Of a DNA stretch of 64,000 nt, positions 23,684 to 36,427 are shown piece after piece (positions within the stretch are counted from its first letter, which is position 1; each line of letters begins with the position of its first letter). Location of the stretch: the NCBI GenBank assembly GCA_019454045.1, contig SKCR01031806.1, forward strand, positions 1-64,000, written 5' to 3'. The notes beneath the pieces were generated by a model. That model was not told the origin of the DNA. It was given only the letters and a program-made list of their open reading frames with translations, and did not search any database. Source of the DNA: Zanthoxylum bungeanum (lineage: Eukaryota; Streptophyta; Magnoliopsida; Sapindales; Rutaceae). The position numbers and the translations under genes are program-made.

Positions 23684-24260
23684 TAAGCCACTTTCGTAGG
23701 AATCACGATTGCATTTAGCATATGCAATAAGCCTTTAAACCCTTAGGTGGCCCTAGTGGACGAGTTATAGTCTCGTGAGGGCTTACAGCGACGACACCCA
23801 CAAACGTCATTTAAAAACACATGAAAAAAAAAAATGAAATAATCCCAATAGTTACACATATTATTGTCCTCAAAGGATGCCTAGTAATGAAATCAGAGAA
23901 CTTTCAAAGTACTCAATGCAACTCGAATCCAAGTCCTTGAATAAATCATCTAAGCCAGAATCATAGTGTGTGTGTGTGTGAAGGTTCATTCACAGCTCGA
24001 CTCCTATGTAAGTCAACTCAGTGATTTAGTTTAAAAATTGGAATCCGATGGGTCAAACCAACCTATATATCTCAAATGTGCTCTGTAATTGCCTTTCTAT
24101 GCTCAGTATGGTATGATATTTATTATTATTTTTTTCTTTTTCTTCTTTCTTTTTTTTTTCAACTTTTTCTTTTTCTTCTTCTTTTTTTCAATACACCTAC
24201 GTTTTAAGGTAGCATTTCTTCTCATGGTGGTCCTAACACTCGCCCATGGGTAGCTTCGCG
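23684..24260 (-). other. Conserved structured 3' non-coding block of element B
   Basis: Bases 23684-23810 differ from 59509-59636 in element J at only six transitions out of about 127, although the two elements' gag genes are clearly diverged. The block can form stems ATTGCAT/ATGCAAT, TTAGG/CCTAG and ACGAG/CTCGT. Similarity continues more weakly through a (GT)n tract, a long pyrimidine tract (24120-24190) and the CACTCGCCCATGGGTAGCTTC block near 24239. It lies between the end of coding and the 3' LTR. Confidence 0.65.
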
Positions 24261-24950
24261 CTTATCGGTTATAGGTGGTTTAATTTCTTTCTTTCAAGAC
24301 TTTCTCTTTTTATTTTTAACCATACCATACATCATAACACTAGTAAATCAGAATAGACATCTAAGCAAACAATCATTCATCGACATACAATTTCTTCAAC
24401 TAGTCACTTTGCTAACTACCTAGGTTCTTATTACTAAAAATCTATAGTTAAATGCTTATGAGTCTAACCTAGATCAACTACTCAAGGCATCAGATAAAAG
24501 TATATTAAAGAACTTATCGTTTCTACATTTTCATCCTAAAGCAAACAATATTCATCATTAGATATATGATTTACTATTAAGGACAAAAAACAAACAATTT
24601 TTTTTATAACAGGTATTATCACTACATCCATACACCCCCGCACTTAAAACTTGCATTTTCCTCAATGTAAGATAAATATAAAGAAAAATGAGTGAGGAAC
24701 AACACTACCAGGTATGGGTTGATCATGCTCCTGCTGGTGAGACTTTGGTTGTGTGAGCTGCATGGGTTGCGCTAACACCTGCATAAATACTCATGCAAAT
24801 AATAAACATGCAATTAACACACAATAAAATAAAATTTTAATAATGAGAATAAAATAAGATAAAATAAAATAAAATAAATACAAATGCGAGGGTTGCCTCC
24901 TCGCTAGCACTAAGTTTAACGTCTTCAGCCAGACATAACCACCCAAGTTT

Positions 24951-25719
24951 TCATGGTGACTTCCATATAGCGAATTGATTAAGACATGAGAAAGAATTTA
25001 TGGCTTGTTGTGGCAGTTTATCCATGGATCCCCCAGGGTCTGGAGATTGTTGGAATTTTTGGCTGCCTATATGGAAAATTTGGCTCAACCTCCTTTTTAA
25101 TTTCCCAGAGATCATCTTCAAGTGAGTACTAACCTTTCTTTTCCTCTTTTTACGCTGCTTTGGGATCAGTTCCAGTTCAGGAGGGTTAGATTCATGTTTT
25201 GCAAAGGTTGTTTCCGGTAAGACTGTGTCTAGCAGGTATGTGTAATGACACTCATCATTATCTCGTGGTTGTTTCTCAACATGAAAGATATTCACCTCTA
25301 GTGTCATATTCCCAAATGATAACTTCATGAGACCGTTCCTGCAATTGATAAGGGCATTAGCTGTAGCAAGAAAAGGTCTACCTAAGATAAGTGGAATTTT
25401 TGACTCAGTGTTAACCACAGATTGAGTATCTAAAATCAGGAAATCAACAAGGTAATAGAATTTATCAATTTGAACTAAAACATCTTCAACTACTCCCCGC
25501 GGTATTCTGATAGAGCAATCAACTAACTGTAACCATAAATGTAGGTTTAATCTATCCAAGCCCTAGCTGCTTATAGATAGAGTATAGCATGAGATTAACA
25601 CTAGCACATAAATCTAATAAAGCTTGACCGAACTCAGATGTGACAATGTGGCAAGTAATAATGGGACAGCCTGGATCTTTGTATTTTAGGGGAGTCCTCT
25701 ATTCAATTACTGCACTTGT
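24951..25719 (-). pseudogene. Retroviral-type aspartic protease of element B, decayed
   Basis: On the minus strand the frame reads YKDPGCPIITC, then the active-site region LLDLCASVNL, then IPRGVVEDVLVQIDKFYYLVDF and IPLILGRPFLATANALI. This is the order of the Gypsy (Athila-like) protease that cuts the polyprotein. The usual D-x-G-A-S active site reads DLCAS, with G changed to C. A frame change lies near 25560. The remaining 200 codons continue into a basic tail (KQRKKRKRKV) and stop at 24951. No RT follows, so protease is the last domain. Confidence 0.8.
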
Positions 25720-27509
25720 TTACTCTGTTAGGAATGCAGTCTTCTTCACATGATGCTTTCCTTTTATGGTGCATAGATCCTTCAAAACCTTCGCATATGT
25801 AGGAACTTGTTTGATCACATGTAACAGAGGAAGGTTAATTTTTACGTGCTTTAAATGTTCTAGGATCTCACCATTTGGGTTTGGAGCTCTCGCTGTGGGC
25901 CTAAGTACTTGAGGAAATGGTACTCTAACTGGGATATGTGGCACTTGTTCTTCCTGAGGGGTATTGGCACTAATATCTTTGGTGGCACCTACAGTGTTGG
26001 AGGTGTTCTGCATCTCTACCTCTTTACCACTCCTAGTGATTATGACATCAACACCTTTTATGTTGGATGCCTCATGATCAGCCTCTGCCATGTGTTTCCC
26101 TTGTGGATTTGGTTGGGCTTGAGATGGAAACTTTCCTTGTTCTTAAACACTCAGGACATTAGTCAACTTAAAGACTTGACTCTTAATCTCCTTATTGTCT
26201 TCAATCACCTGAGCTATTAATGACTCAAACATGTGATTAGTCTTACTCCGGTCCTCTATAAATGCTTGCACAGTATCTTCTAAAGAATTTCTAGGAATGG
26301 TAGGTGTGGGATACTGGGGAACACTGTAACCTCTAGTTTGTGGTGGTTGAGTAGGCTGTTGAGACTCATGTTTCCAACTTAAATTTGGGTGGTTCCTCCA
26401 ACCATGATTATAAAGTGTATAAAGCTTCTTGTACATCTCTAAGGTATTGAACTATTCCTCATATGTTTCCCTCATCTCACCATATAAAGGAAACTCTTGG
26501 GCCAGATGGTCACTCCCTTTACACACAAAACATACCTCGTGAGGTTCTAGCTGGCCTATCGCATGCATAGTCTTGTTATCTTTGGTTTTTAAAGCTCTAT
26601 CTCTCTAGTCAATAGCTCAACACGTGCTTTAAGATTATCCTCTTCCCTAAAGTGGTGTATGCCTCCACTAGAATGAGTGAGATGTGTCTCATCAGTGCTA
26701 TCCATGGCATTAGGTCCAGTCCAAGTGTGAGATTTCTCGGCTAGGTCATTTAAGTACTCTAATACCTCATCAGGGTCCTTCCATTTAAACTCACCATTGT
26801 ACATTGTCTCAATGAATTGGCATTCTCAAGGGGTTAGACCATCATAAAAATAGCTCACTAAGCGCCAACTCTCATACCCGTGGTTTGGACAACTAGCTAA
26901 AATTTCCTTAAACCTCTCCCAAGTTTGATAAAGAGTTTCACTATCTTTATGGGAGAAGTTAGAGATCTGTATTTTCAAGGCATTAGTCTTATAGTGTGGG
27001 AAGTATTTATTAAAGAATGCGTGTGTCATCTCACCCCATGATCTTATGAACCGAGGTCTCAAAGAATACAACCAGCCTTTAGCTCTATCCTTACGGGCAA
27101 ATGGGAAGAACTTAAGTCTAATTGTGTATGTAGTCCCAAACTGGTCATGGAAAGTTGCTACAACCTCTTCAAACTCTCTAATGTGCACATAAGGGTTCTC
27201 GTTCTCTAAACCATGAAATGTTGGGAGATACTGTATCATTCCAGGTTTAAAGTCTATATGTGGTGCATTTGGAGGAAACATTATGCATGATGGTGTAGCT
27301 GTGCGAGTGGGATGGAGGTACTCCTCAAGAGTCCTAATAGGTGGTCTCTCGTACTCACTCATAGTATGTGTGCTAGATGTAGATAGTGTGGCAAAATGAT
27401 TGTCAAATAAACTTTCTGAATCTGAGTTTTCTTCTTCAATCCTAACAAATCTACCAAACATATCTTTACGTCTAGACATGCAATTAAACATGAGTAAAAC
27501 TAGAAACAA
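25720..27509 (-). pseudogene. Gag of element B, with stops and frameshift
   Basis: The frame opens at 27509. It shows the plant Gypsy Gag core PTFHGLENENPYVHIREFEE, FARKDRAKGWLYSL and ETLYQTWERFKEILASCPNHG, up to YDGLTP. There a TGA at 26826-26828 replaces what is usually an arginine codon; CGA to TGA by CpG decay is likely. The same phase resumes with MYNGEFKWKDPDE. A frameshift follows near 26450-26590. A zinc knuckle CFVCKGSDHLAQEF around 26490-26545 has its last cysteine changed to phenylalanine. The C-terminal part (26091-25720) has the PTYAKVLKDL stretch that leads into protease. Confidence 0.85.
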
Positions 27510-27659
27510 AAAATAAAAAGAATTAACTAAAAATAAATTAAAAAAATATCAAAACTAAAATTAAAACTGAAATAAAATAAAAATAAAAAGTAAAATGGAA
27601 TGAAGTTACCGCTCTACTATTGACTAAACAAATCTGCTTCTTCAGATTGTAAACCGTCT

Positions 27660-27681
27660 CCCCGGAAAAGGCGCCAAAATT
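27660..27681 (-). other. Primer-binding site of element B
   Basis: Minus strand after the LTR end GTAATCA: AAATTTTGGCGCC followed by TTTTCCGGGGAGA. The TGGCGCC core and its position next to the 5' LTR identify the PBS and the orientation. Confidence 0.75.
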
Positions 27682-28826
27682 TGATTACGCCCAAAAAGTA
27701 CTTGCGGTTATCACAGTATAGTTGGGATGTCGATTTCTCAGAGAGATGGTTACAAGGAACTAATTTACTTAAACAAAAATGTTAGCAATAACTTAATGAA
27801 AATAGATAAATTGAATTGGTGATGTAAAGTAAATATTATGAAAAGTACTTAAAAGTTATCAATAGAGAGAAACAGCAAAGCGTCGGGAATCCCTCTTGCA
27901 TCAAATTCCTATATTCAGTTGTTGATTTCTTTTATTACTCAATTGAAGGTTTCACATCCTAAACTAACAATCGGAAGATATTCAATTCCAAACATATTAA
28001 ATTCTAAGATAATCGATTAATTATTTTCTCTATGTTAACAACACATAAAGTTATCATTATGACCTATCTAACGTCGATAATATACCCTCAGGAAATACTG
28101 TAACAGAAGATCAACTCATAAAACAACTTTACCAGTCACAACTGGGTTCCCAATCACACATAGAAGAAGCATGACTACTCATATATGCAAGTTGGTAAAA
28201 CACAATCTCTGGATTATAAATCAAAAGATAATAAAGAACAATGAATCATCAATTGTATTAAACATTAAAAAGCATTCAGAAATCAACAACATGAATATCA
28301 TAGTTTAAATACAAGAGTTCATCCTTACATTTGCCTAGGAAATTAGTTCTCCATAGAAGAAAGAGACATAGCCTGAAGATATTGCAGCAGCTTCCTGTCC
28401 GGTATGAAGTTTCTTCGTTCTTCAATCTCAAATATGTTTTTAATATTGGTTGTGTGTTTTCTCTCTGTTTCTTCTCTCCTGTTAGATTTATGGACGAGCT
28501 TAGGTATTTATAGAGGGGTCTCGGAGTCCATATATGCGTAAAATATGAACTAAGCAAAATCCTGAAAGACGTATCTGTATCGCGACGCGTGGCCATGCCC
28601 ATCGCGATGTGTGGCCAGTCTTGTAGGATAATGATTCATGCGTTTCTGCTTGTTTCCTGCATGCTTCTGATGTGTCTGTAAGGTCTCGATACATGTATAA
28701 TTGCTCCAATATCCATGTTCCATTGCTTCCTAATAACAAAGCACACAATAAACTATAATTAAGATTAAACATATGATAATCAAGCCGAATTAGTGATGTT
28801 CAAAGTACATTTTCATGCACTTATCA
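27682..28826 (-). repeat. Element B 5' LTR
   Basis: This is the unbroken 1145-bp LTR, plus strand TGATTACGCCC...GCACTTATCA. The minus-strand TATA CTATAAATA lies at 28505-28513. TCGCGA palindromes (28579-28584 and about 20 bases further) lie upstream of it in the sense of transcription. Confidence 0.88.
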
Positions 28827-29450
28827 GCGGGACAACCCCAAACCTTATCATAATTAAGATTCGGTTTCCTAAAAATACATATCTCATATGGAGTCCTGGG
28901 AACAACTTTAGAAGGAATCTTATTCAAATGATGTGTGGCAGTTAAAAGAGCATAACCCCATAAGTAATAGAGCAAATCTATAAAACTCAACATAGATCGG
29001 ACCATATCCAATAATGTTTGATTTCTCCTATCGGACACTGCATAATGTTATGGAGTACCCGGATGAGTATATTAAGCAGGAATCTCATTCTCCTTTAAAT
29101 AATTAGTGAACTCTCCACTCATATATTCCTCGCCTCGATCAGATCGAAGACATTTAATATATTGACCAGTTTATTTTTCTACTTCATTTCAGAATTCTTT
29201 GAACTTTTCAAAAGTTTCCGAATTATATTTCATCTGATAAATATAACCATGTCGTGACACATCATCGGTAAAAGTAACAAAGTATGAAAAACCACTGTGA
29301 GGAGTCTAACTCATGGGACCACATACATTAGAATGTATGAGTTCCAATAAGTCAGTGGCTCGATGTCCCACACCTAAAAATGCAAGATTCACAGGTTGGA
29401 TAAGATTCAATGGTGAGATCCTGAATCAAACCATTCCTAACCAACTAGGT
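28827..29450 (-). pseudogene. Copia integrase core of element A (right of B), disrupted
   Basis: Minus-strand frames show FVTFTDD(V)SRHGYIY, FKEF...EVE, LRSDRGEEYMSGEF and DMVRSMLSF...YALLTATHHLNKIPSK, and end NYDKVWGCPA at 28827. These are the catalytic D,D,E region and the following helix of Copia integrase, which joins element DNA to the host. Stops interrupt it near 29040-29060 and 29310. The gene continues at 13780 on the other side of element B. Confidence 0.88.
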
Positions 29451-29990
29451 TAGGCGTCTCACGCCTATATGACCTAACCTCATGTGCCAAAGTTCAAATT
29501 ATTTATTATAGATAGTTTACGTTTATTAATTCAAGTATTCAAGATATCTCGAAAAGTATGCAAAATATAATGACCATGCTTATTTGGACACTCAAGAATC
29601 TGAATATTATTTCTGTCATGTAAATACAAGGAACATTATTTAATATTTACATGATATCCATCTGTATCTAGTACAGAAAGTGATATAATATTATATATGT
29701 ATCCTGGTACAATATAGCATTCATTTAACAAAAGTCTCCCACTGGATAAGAGAATTTCGCATAATCCCACTGCAACCGCATCCAGAGAGTCACCACTTCC
29801 GAATCACAACTGCATCTCTCCAGATTTCAGCCGTCTATTTTTCTTCAGAACCTGCAACAAATTGCAAATGTGAACAGGACAAGAAGAATCTAAAATCCAA
29901 CTAGATGTAACAGCTTCACAAGCTAATGAGATATCAATAACATGAAAAATAAAAGTATATGATGTCAATGCTATTTTTTTCCTGATCTGG
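29450..29990 (-). pseudogene. Protease / pre-integrase region of element A, decayed
   Basis: Fragments on the minus strand include LLLNECYIVPGYIYNIISLSVL and LYLHDRN. They match the Copia stretch in which the protease and the short domain before integrase (CLYVP..NLISV..L) lie. Stops and frameshifts are frequent. I cannot point to an intact protease active site. Confidence 0.6.
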
Positions 29991-32938
29991 GCAAGGTAGT
30001 CTGAACAGTTCCTCTTCCAGTGCTTGATCTTGTTGTAGTGGTGGCTTTTGTCTTCAGAAGCCCATTGGGCTTTGCTATCTTACCTTGCGGAGGAACATTT
30101 AAACCCTTCTTTTTCTTTCCCTTCATATTCTTCCCTTCGACTTGGAGTGGGAATAAACAGAAAGTGAAGTGGGTTTCGGAAGGTGAGTCGGCACTCCTTT
30201 CCTTAAATCGTCCTCCACTGTGAGAAGCATCCTATGCAACTCATGGTAAGAACAGTGAATCCCGTTCATGTGGAAGTACATCACAAATTGGCGATACGAC
30301 GCTGAGAGTGAACCAAGAATGACACTCCGTCCCAGAGTATCATTCAGAGGGAAATCACTTCGCCTCAATTGCTCGATCAGATCGATCAAATAAAGCACAT
30401 GTGTGCTCACAGCCTGTCCCTCATCAAGTTTTGAATGGAACAGTTCCATTGCAAATCTATAAACCAATACTTTTTCTTGATTCATGAAAGATTCCCAGAG
30501 TTGTGTCATCATGCTATATGCATCAGGCATATCAAAATATTACCTCTTGAGTTCCGAAGCCAGTGAACTGAGTATATATGATTTAACTCTTAAATCATCA
30601 TCTTTCCATCTCTGGAAAGTCTCAAGTTCCTCAGGTGCCGCATACTCAGATATAGCAAGAGGTAGGGGACCCTCTAACACATATCCGATTTTCTCAGATC
30701 TGAGGAAAATCCTCAAATCTATATCCTAGTCAGCTAAGTTCTCAGCGCCTTTGAGCTTATTCGTATCAAACATACGAGCAAAGAGGTTGTTCGAAGAAGC
30801 CGCTGATGAGTGGTAATTCTATCACTATTTCTCACTCATTTAACCTAATATTTTGTATAGTTTCTTGAGTTTTGTGAATATTTTGATGTGTTTTGTGTTA
30901 TTTTGTAGATAAATAAAATTTCAGGACACTCTGGAGGTGATTTAGGCCAAAACAGTGAAAATTGGACGAAAATGGCATTTTAGTAATTTGTCGCGTCGCG
31001 ACGCCTAACATGCGCCGAACAGTGCTAACGTGCGCCGGGTCCAAAAATCAGAATCTGAGAAAAGTTCGACTTTGCTAACGTGCGCCGTGCCACGTGTCAC
31101 CATCACATTCGATCTGCTAACATGCGTCGTGCCACGTGTCATCATTCTACGGTGCCGACAGTCACCATCACCATGTGTCACTCCACCTGTCAGCCACGTC
31201 ATCGTCCACATCATCAGTTGACCGAGTCAACATGCCACCTCACCGCCACATCATCATCAGCCAATCAAGAAGTGCCACGTGTCACAATTCTATGGTGCCG
31301 ACAGTCACTTTGCCACATGTCGCCATGTCACCGCCACGTCACCACCACGTCAGCGCCACGTCAGCATCAATTATTGGCTCTCTTATCCCTATCTGACATG
31401 TGGCGGATAAAAATCTGAGCTGACCAATCAGAAGCCGCCATATGTCACAATAATTGAGCCCCAACCACCTTGCCACGTGTCACCTTATCCATAATCTACA
31501 GCCGACGAACCAGAGCGTGCCACATCGACAGAAGCTGGCGTAGCGACGCCAAAGGCCTTGGCGTCGCGATGCTGGAACCCCACCGAGGCTTATAAATTGA
31601 GCTTGAGATTTCAGTTTCAGTTGTACCATTCTCTCTCACTTCTTTGGTGTAAATAGGGAGTTTCTCTCTATAGTTTCTTTTAGTTTTTAGTTTTTTAAAT
31701 AATTTTAATTACGTTTTGTAATAACAGTAATTTACTTTCTTACTTTTTACAGTTTTTACTATTCACCATGAGGAGGTAACTTCCCCAGCTAGGGTCGGGG
31801 AAGTTAAAAGATTGACTTAAAAAGGATACCGCCAGATTGGTCGGTTGGTAATTCATTTTAATTTGGTTTAAACCTGACTAATCAAGGATACCGCCAGATT
31901 GGTCGGTTGGTAATTACATTTTCTTACCGCCTATATGGCAGGTTTATTTTGGTACCGCCTTTATGGCTGGTTGGACTTAATTTGACTTAATCAGGTTACC
32001 GCCTACATGGCTGGTTGGTAAAATAATCACAAGTTAATATATTATATTAAGGGAGATATCTAAATAGTAAATAGTAAAAGTTGATCCTTTTACCTTAGCA
32101 TTTTATTTTATTTTACTTTTCAGCTTTTACTTTATGTCTTTTACATTTCAGTACTTTTACTTATTGTCTTTTACTTTTAAGTTTTTACTAGCCCTAGTTA
32201 TGTGTTAGTTATCTGGGGTTGTGATGACTTTTAATATCACCGGTTTATAATGTGTTATTTTATAGTTTGGGTAATTTAAAGGTTTACTTATTAAGTCTTA
32301 AGCTTAATGCTTCTTTTTGTCTGATCACCAATAAGATTGATGTGGTAAATCTAAAATGAACTAGACATATGGATTTTAGGTTTCAGCCTTAGACTTAATA
32401 GCCCACGATCTCCATTGAGGATAGATAACCCTCTAATAGATTTCCTTACATGATAGACATATACCTGTCGGGCGGGGGTAGCCATAATTGGAACTTAAAC
32501 TTAATGAATCCAGATAATTTGGTTGACATAGACATATGGTTCAATTGGGTTAAACTGGGTATTTGCATCTGACCATCGACAGAGGCTTTTGCATAATTTC
32601 GTGTTCCAGGTTAATAAACTGATTTATTACACAAACATAAAATAATCACTTCATCTGTTAAAAGATATTTGAAGGATTCACAACCCTAGATCTTTGTGTC
32701 TTTTGTTATTTTCCTTAGTATTTTCTTTTGTCTTTTTATTTATTTAACAAATCTACAATCAACCAAATCAATCAAGCAATCATTCTCTTCACCCTCAATT
32801 AGATATTTGTAAATAAATAGATTCAATAATTAATAACAACAGTAGGAATCAAGTCCTCGTGGGATCGATATTTTTATGCTACTTGAACGATACGTACGCT
32901 TATGTTATACGTGTGTGTTTACGCCAGTCAGCCGACAT
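29990..32938 (-). pseudogene. Copia Gag of element A, split by solo LTR M
   Basis: The start codon is at 32938-32936 (minus). M begins at the third codon, and the coding resumes at 30804 with AASSNNLFAR and MFDTNKLKGAENLAD. The piece 30530-30123 reads PDAYSMMTQLWESFMNQEK, FHSKLDEGQAVSTHVLYLIDLIEQL, LGSLSASYRQF and DDLRKG. This is the UBN2-type Gag core of Copia elements, which packages element RNA. A lysine-rich tail follows around 30100. Several stops show it is dead. M's duplication GCCGC/GCCGA makes the split exact. Confidence 0.85.
30805..32930 (+). mobile_element. Solo LTR M (element C family) inside A's gag
   Basis: It starts TGATGAGTGG and ends ACGCCAGTCA. The flanks GCCGC (30800-30804) and GCCGA (32931-32935) form a 5-bp duplication with one mismatch. 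It aligns over its full length with C's LTR. It carries TCGCGA palindromes at 30996-31001 and 31564-31569, four CACGTG boxes plus several CCACGTCA between about 31090 and 31477, TATAAAT at 31591-31597 and the ACCGCC hairpin array at 31826-32015. No internal region or second LTR remains, so it arose by recombination between two LTRs. Confidence 0.88.
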
Positions 32939-33139
32939 CGCAAATCTATCATATAGATAGCGAAAAATGGTTGGCAGAAAAACAATTTCATATAATATCA
33001 AAAAGTATTAAATAGATTATGGATTTTTAATCTAAAAATGACTCCTCCCACTATGCAAAACTGTAATCCCCGGACATAATACAAAATATTTAATAATCAA
33101 ATCAAATACAATAGTGAAATGTGGAACCTATGAATATAT

Positions 33140-33455
33140 TTCAGCTCACAGCTTTGGCACTTTCTCACCTACGTATATTCATTAGATAGACAAATCATTG
33201 TCAATCACTCACCAGTGACTCCTAGGTTCCGGTCCTAATCGTTTCTCATTGTGACAACCTTGGCACGTTCACGGGGAGGTGTATCAAAGTTAAACTTGTC
33301 AATGATAAATTCAAGATACTCGCGTAACCTTGACAGCTTTCGCAAGTTGAGGATTCTGCTTTCGCTTGAATTTACCTAATATCTTATATTTATCCGGTAC
33401 AAATAAATTCCTACCAGTTATATCCTCACAGTTTTGGTACGTTCTCTGATATAGT
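33140..33455 (-). other. Structured leader of Copia element A (four motif hairpins)
   Basis: Between the 5' LTR and gag, the minus strand has four versions of GTGCCAAAGCTGT, near 33150, 33260, 33335 and 33435. Three are clearly enclosed by inverted repeats: ATGAATAT/ATATTCAT around the first, GTGA/TCAC around the second (33251/33269) and TATATC/GATATA around the fourth (33419/33448). The same four-part layout occurs in element F at 48036-48363. Confidence 0.65.
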
Positions 33456-33692
33456 CGTAGAATATTTATCTATACGCCGTATTGATAAGACAGACCAAGA
33501 AACATGCATCAAATACATATTAATTATAAAACCTTATTTTAAATAGGGATTTTCAACAAAAGATGTCATACACTTTATTTTAATTAAATTAAATAAATAC
33601 ATGCATGCATAAAATAAAGACTATATTAAATGTCAAAATTTAAGGGCTAATCATATCATGGGTTCATAATGAGACTCACTCTAGTACCATTT

Positions 33693-36044
33693 TGTTGGGA
33701 TTTTTTAGGGGGTATTACCAGGTAATGCAGCGGAATGCGAAAAATCAAAATTTTCCGATTTCAATAATTTTTCTTAGGTAATTAAAATAAACTAATTTTT
33801 TCTAATTACTTCATACTCAAAAATTCAGTTTTTACCCAAAATCCAGAATTTACTCTTAATTGCCATGAGACCCCAAAAGTTTACATTTTGATCATTTTAG
33901 TCATAATTTTTTAAATAAAAATTTAAATGATTTCAAATCACTACCGAAATGATTTATACATGTCACATACATCAAAATAAAACTCACAATGAAAATTCAC
34001 AATGTCCTCCAAGTTGTCGAGAAGCCCAAACTTTTTGGCCTTTGATCATTTTGGTCCCAGTTTGTTAAAACAAGCTTACATGATTTCCAATCAACACCAA
34101 AATGATTTGTATATCTTATATACATCATAAAACAACATATATATGAAAAGTCTCAATTTTGATTGAGGTAAGAACCCTAATTTTCCAATTAATCAAATTA
34201 ATAAAAATTAACCAAAAATAATGCAATCCAACACTTTAATATAATCTCTATAACACCAAACAAGTCTCACCACTTTGAAACAACCCAAGAAAAATTTTAG
34301 GTCATCATTGCGTGGCCTAACAACTCTAGAATGACAATAAGATCATCTAATGACCAAAATAGATCTTATTAACACATTACAAGCTTTCTTTAATTAACTT
34401 ACATGCATACATCCTTCATCCATGCTTCCAACCATTTTATTAGAGTAGAGAAACAACCAAGCATCACATGTTGTAGCTAAGAACCCTATAAATATTTTTC
34501 TAGTTGGAGAAAAGTTGAAAAAACTTACAAAACTTGAAGTTTTCTTCAATTTCTTATTTTGTTTTTCATTTTTTTTCTCTCAACTTTTCTTTTGTAATAT
34601 TTGGAGGCTTAACACTTGTAAAGCAAATGAAAAAATAAAACTTTATATATTGCTAGGGTTTGGCCGAAAATTGCAAGAAAATAAAAAGAGATATTTTTAC
34701 TATTTTAACAATTAAAGAAGCAAAAATCAATTTGTACAATTTTTCTTTAAATGTAAAAAGTCAATATTTTACACTCAAGCATTTCCTTTAATTAATATCA
34801 CCGTAGATATTTTGTATTTCAATTACTTTAATTATTTAATAATTAAATAATTACTTAAATACAAATATTCAAATATATGTATTATATTTACTTTAAATAA
34901 TCCAAATATATATATTAATGATTTATGTCAAATTTCATAATTTAACAATTAATTAATGTGTATTTAAAAAAATCATATATTAAATACAAATAAACATTAA
35001 TTAGGAAATGACCAAAAGGCCCCATATGCATGTATCTTTCGTTTAACCGTTAAACGATTTATAAATAATCAATATTTCCCTAGGGCTATACGAGTATATT
35101 TCATTAGTGAGACTCTCTAGGTTCAGGCATATCCGTCACGAAATTCAATTTCGTGTCCATAATCTACCCACCCATAAAATTATGACGACCACAGATAAAC
35201 TCATTGAACCATACAGGTTGAGGTCATTCCATACGTATAATCCCTCCGTCACAGGTATCCGGATTATTCCAGAGATATAGATATAAAGGTCAAATCTCTA
35301 TAGATATAATCACGTCGACGTTTCTATTAGCAATCATTTAATAACACTTAGAACTCACTTCTACAATATACCACGGGCCCATGAATTTAACAGATTGCTA
35401 ATCCCATATTGAATACTTATGCTATGTACACATAGCTGACAGATTCTATCTTGACACACACATGATATCCTGAGGATCAGTCCACACCCAACGAACATGC
35501 GGAGGTCTGACCTAAATAGATCGGTGACGTGACTGCCATCAAAGTGTGGAGGATATCTCATATATCCACAATGGTATTTCAAGTCAAAGAAATATTATGC
35601 TACTCCACCCGAGAAGATTCTTATTGACGTTGGTGTACCATCTATTAAGAATTTTCGGTGATTCGTTCAGTGTTTATCCGATATAAACACCACATATCTA
35701 TATGAGTCTCCGAGACTCATGGTTCATTGAGAATCAACCATTGAAATCCAAGATTCCAATATACGACATGTACCAATTTCAACGGGTTTAGTTATTGACC
35801 AAGTAATGTAAACCTTGATTAGGAACTGTTAAAGAAATGATATTGTTATGATACAACTCAATGTTCGTTAAGACGTTTTTGCAACTGTATCATAACTAAT
35901 CATTCTAAAGTCAATTACGTCTTTACAGTATATAAATAGATGTTATATTATAGAAACTATTTATTTTATTCATAATAAAATATTTACAAACGTATTTACA
36001 GGGAAATACATAAGAAATTGGCGCTCCGCGCACCAACCCTAATA
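33693..36044 (-). repeat. Element A 5' LTR
   Basis: The plus-strand start TGTTGGGATTTTTTAGGG follows the reverse complement of a Met-type PBS (TGGTACTAGAG). The end is AACCCTAATA (decayed CCTAACA), followed by CACAT. It aligns with 9470-11837 at about 88%. Confidence 0.88.
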
Positions 36045-36427
36045 CACATGTCTATACGAGCTTCCCTTACTCATGATCCATTGGGTTAGACCATTGGAAC
36101 TCCAATTCCAATATACTATATGTGCTAGTCATTTAGGTTATAGGAATTCGACCGTATTCCAAAACCAACGACTATGAATATTTACTTTAAGAATAATCTA
36201 TAATAGTAATATTATCCCAATATCGGACTACCCAGTGTCCAGTATTACTATATGACTATTTTAAGGTTGATGTCATTCTCAACATATTTATATATCAAAC
36301 TTTTATGCATTATGACATAATAATTACCATTAATAAGGTTGAAATGAAAATATAATTATTTTATTAATAAAAAAAAATAATGTACAATACATTATTCGGA
36401 TTGACGTTTCAAGCACCAACGCCAACA

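Larger units (their letters stand above)
13781..28826 (-). mobile_element. Element B: Gypsy element with gag and protease only
   Basis: The 5' LTR (minus) is 27682-28826. The 3' LTR is 13781-13947 plus 22625-23589, split by element C. The reverse complement of 27660-27681 gives the PBS TTTTGGCGCCTTTTCCGGGG, and the reverse complement of about 23590-23605 gives the PPT GGTTGGGGGTTG. The internal region of about 4.1 kb encodes decayed gag and aspartic protease but no RT, RNase H or integrase, so B is non-autonomous. LTR identity is about 91%. The duplication is not clean: the left flank GCATT and right flank GCGGG share only GC. Confidence 0.85.
9470..36044 (-). mobile_element. Element A: Copia retrotransposon with decayed gag-pol
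   Basis: Direct LTRs of about 2.35 kb lie at 9470-11837 and 33693-36044, with near-matching flanks CATAT (9465-9469) and CACAT (36045-36049). On the minus strand the order is LTR, a degenerate Met-type PBS (TGGTACTAGAG at about 33679-33689), structured leader, gag, protease region, integrase, reverse transcriptase, RNase H, PPT (GAGCAAGTGGGAGATTT) and LTR. That order is diagnostic of Copia. Gypsy element B interrupts the integrase-RT region and solo LTR M interrupts gag. LTR identity is about 88% by eye. Confidence 0.9.
7546..36427 (-). mobile_element. Solo LTR E of a Copia-type element, split by element A
   Basis: The left arm 7546-9469 starts TGTTGGGCC and the right arm 36045-36427 ends GCCAACA. 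Together they give an LTR of about 2.3 kb. The flanks TAATA (7541-7545) and AAATA (36428-36432) are a duplication with one mismatch, and joining them restores Z's tandem repeat. The layout, including the CACACCCAACGAACAT block near 9254, matches the LTRs of Copia element A, so E is a relative. No internal region or second LTR is present. Minus orientation is inferred from that alignment. Confidence 0.75.
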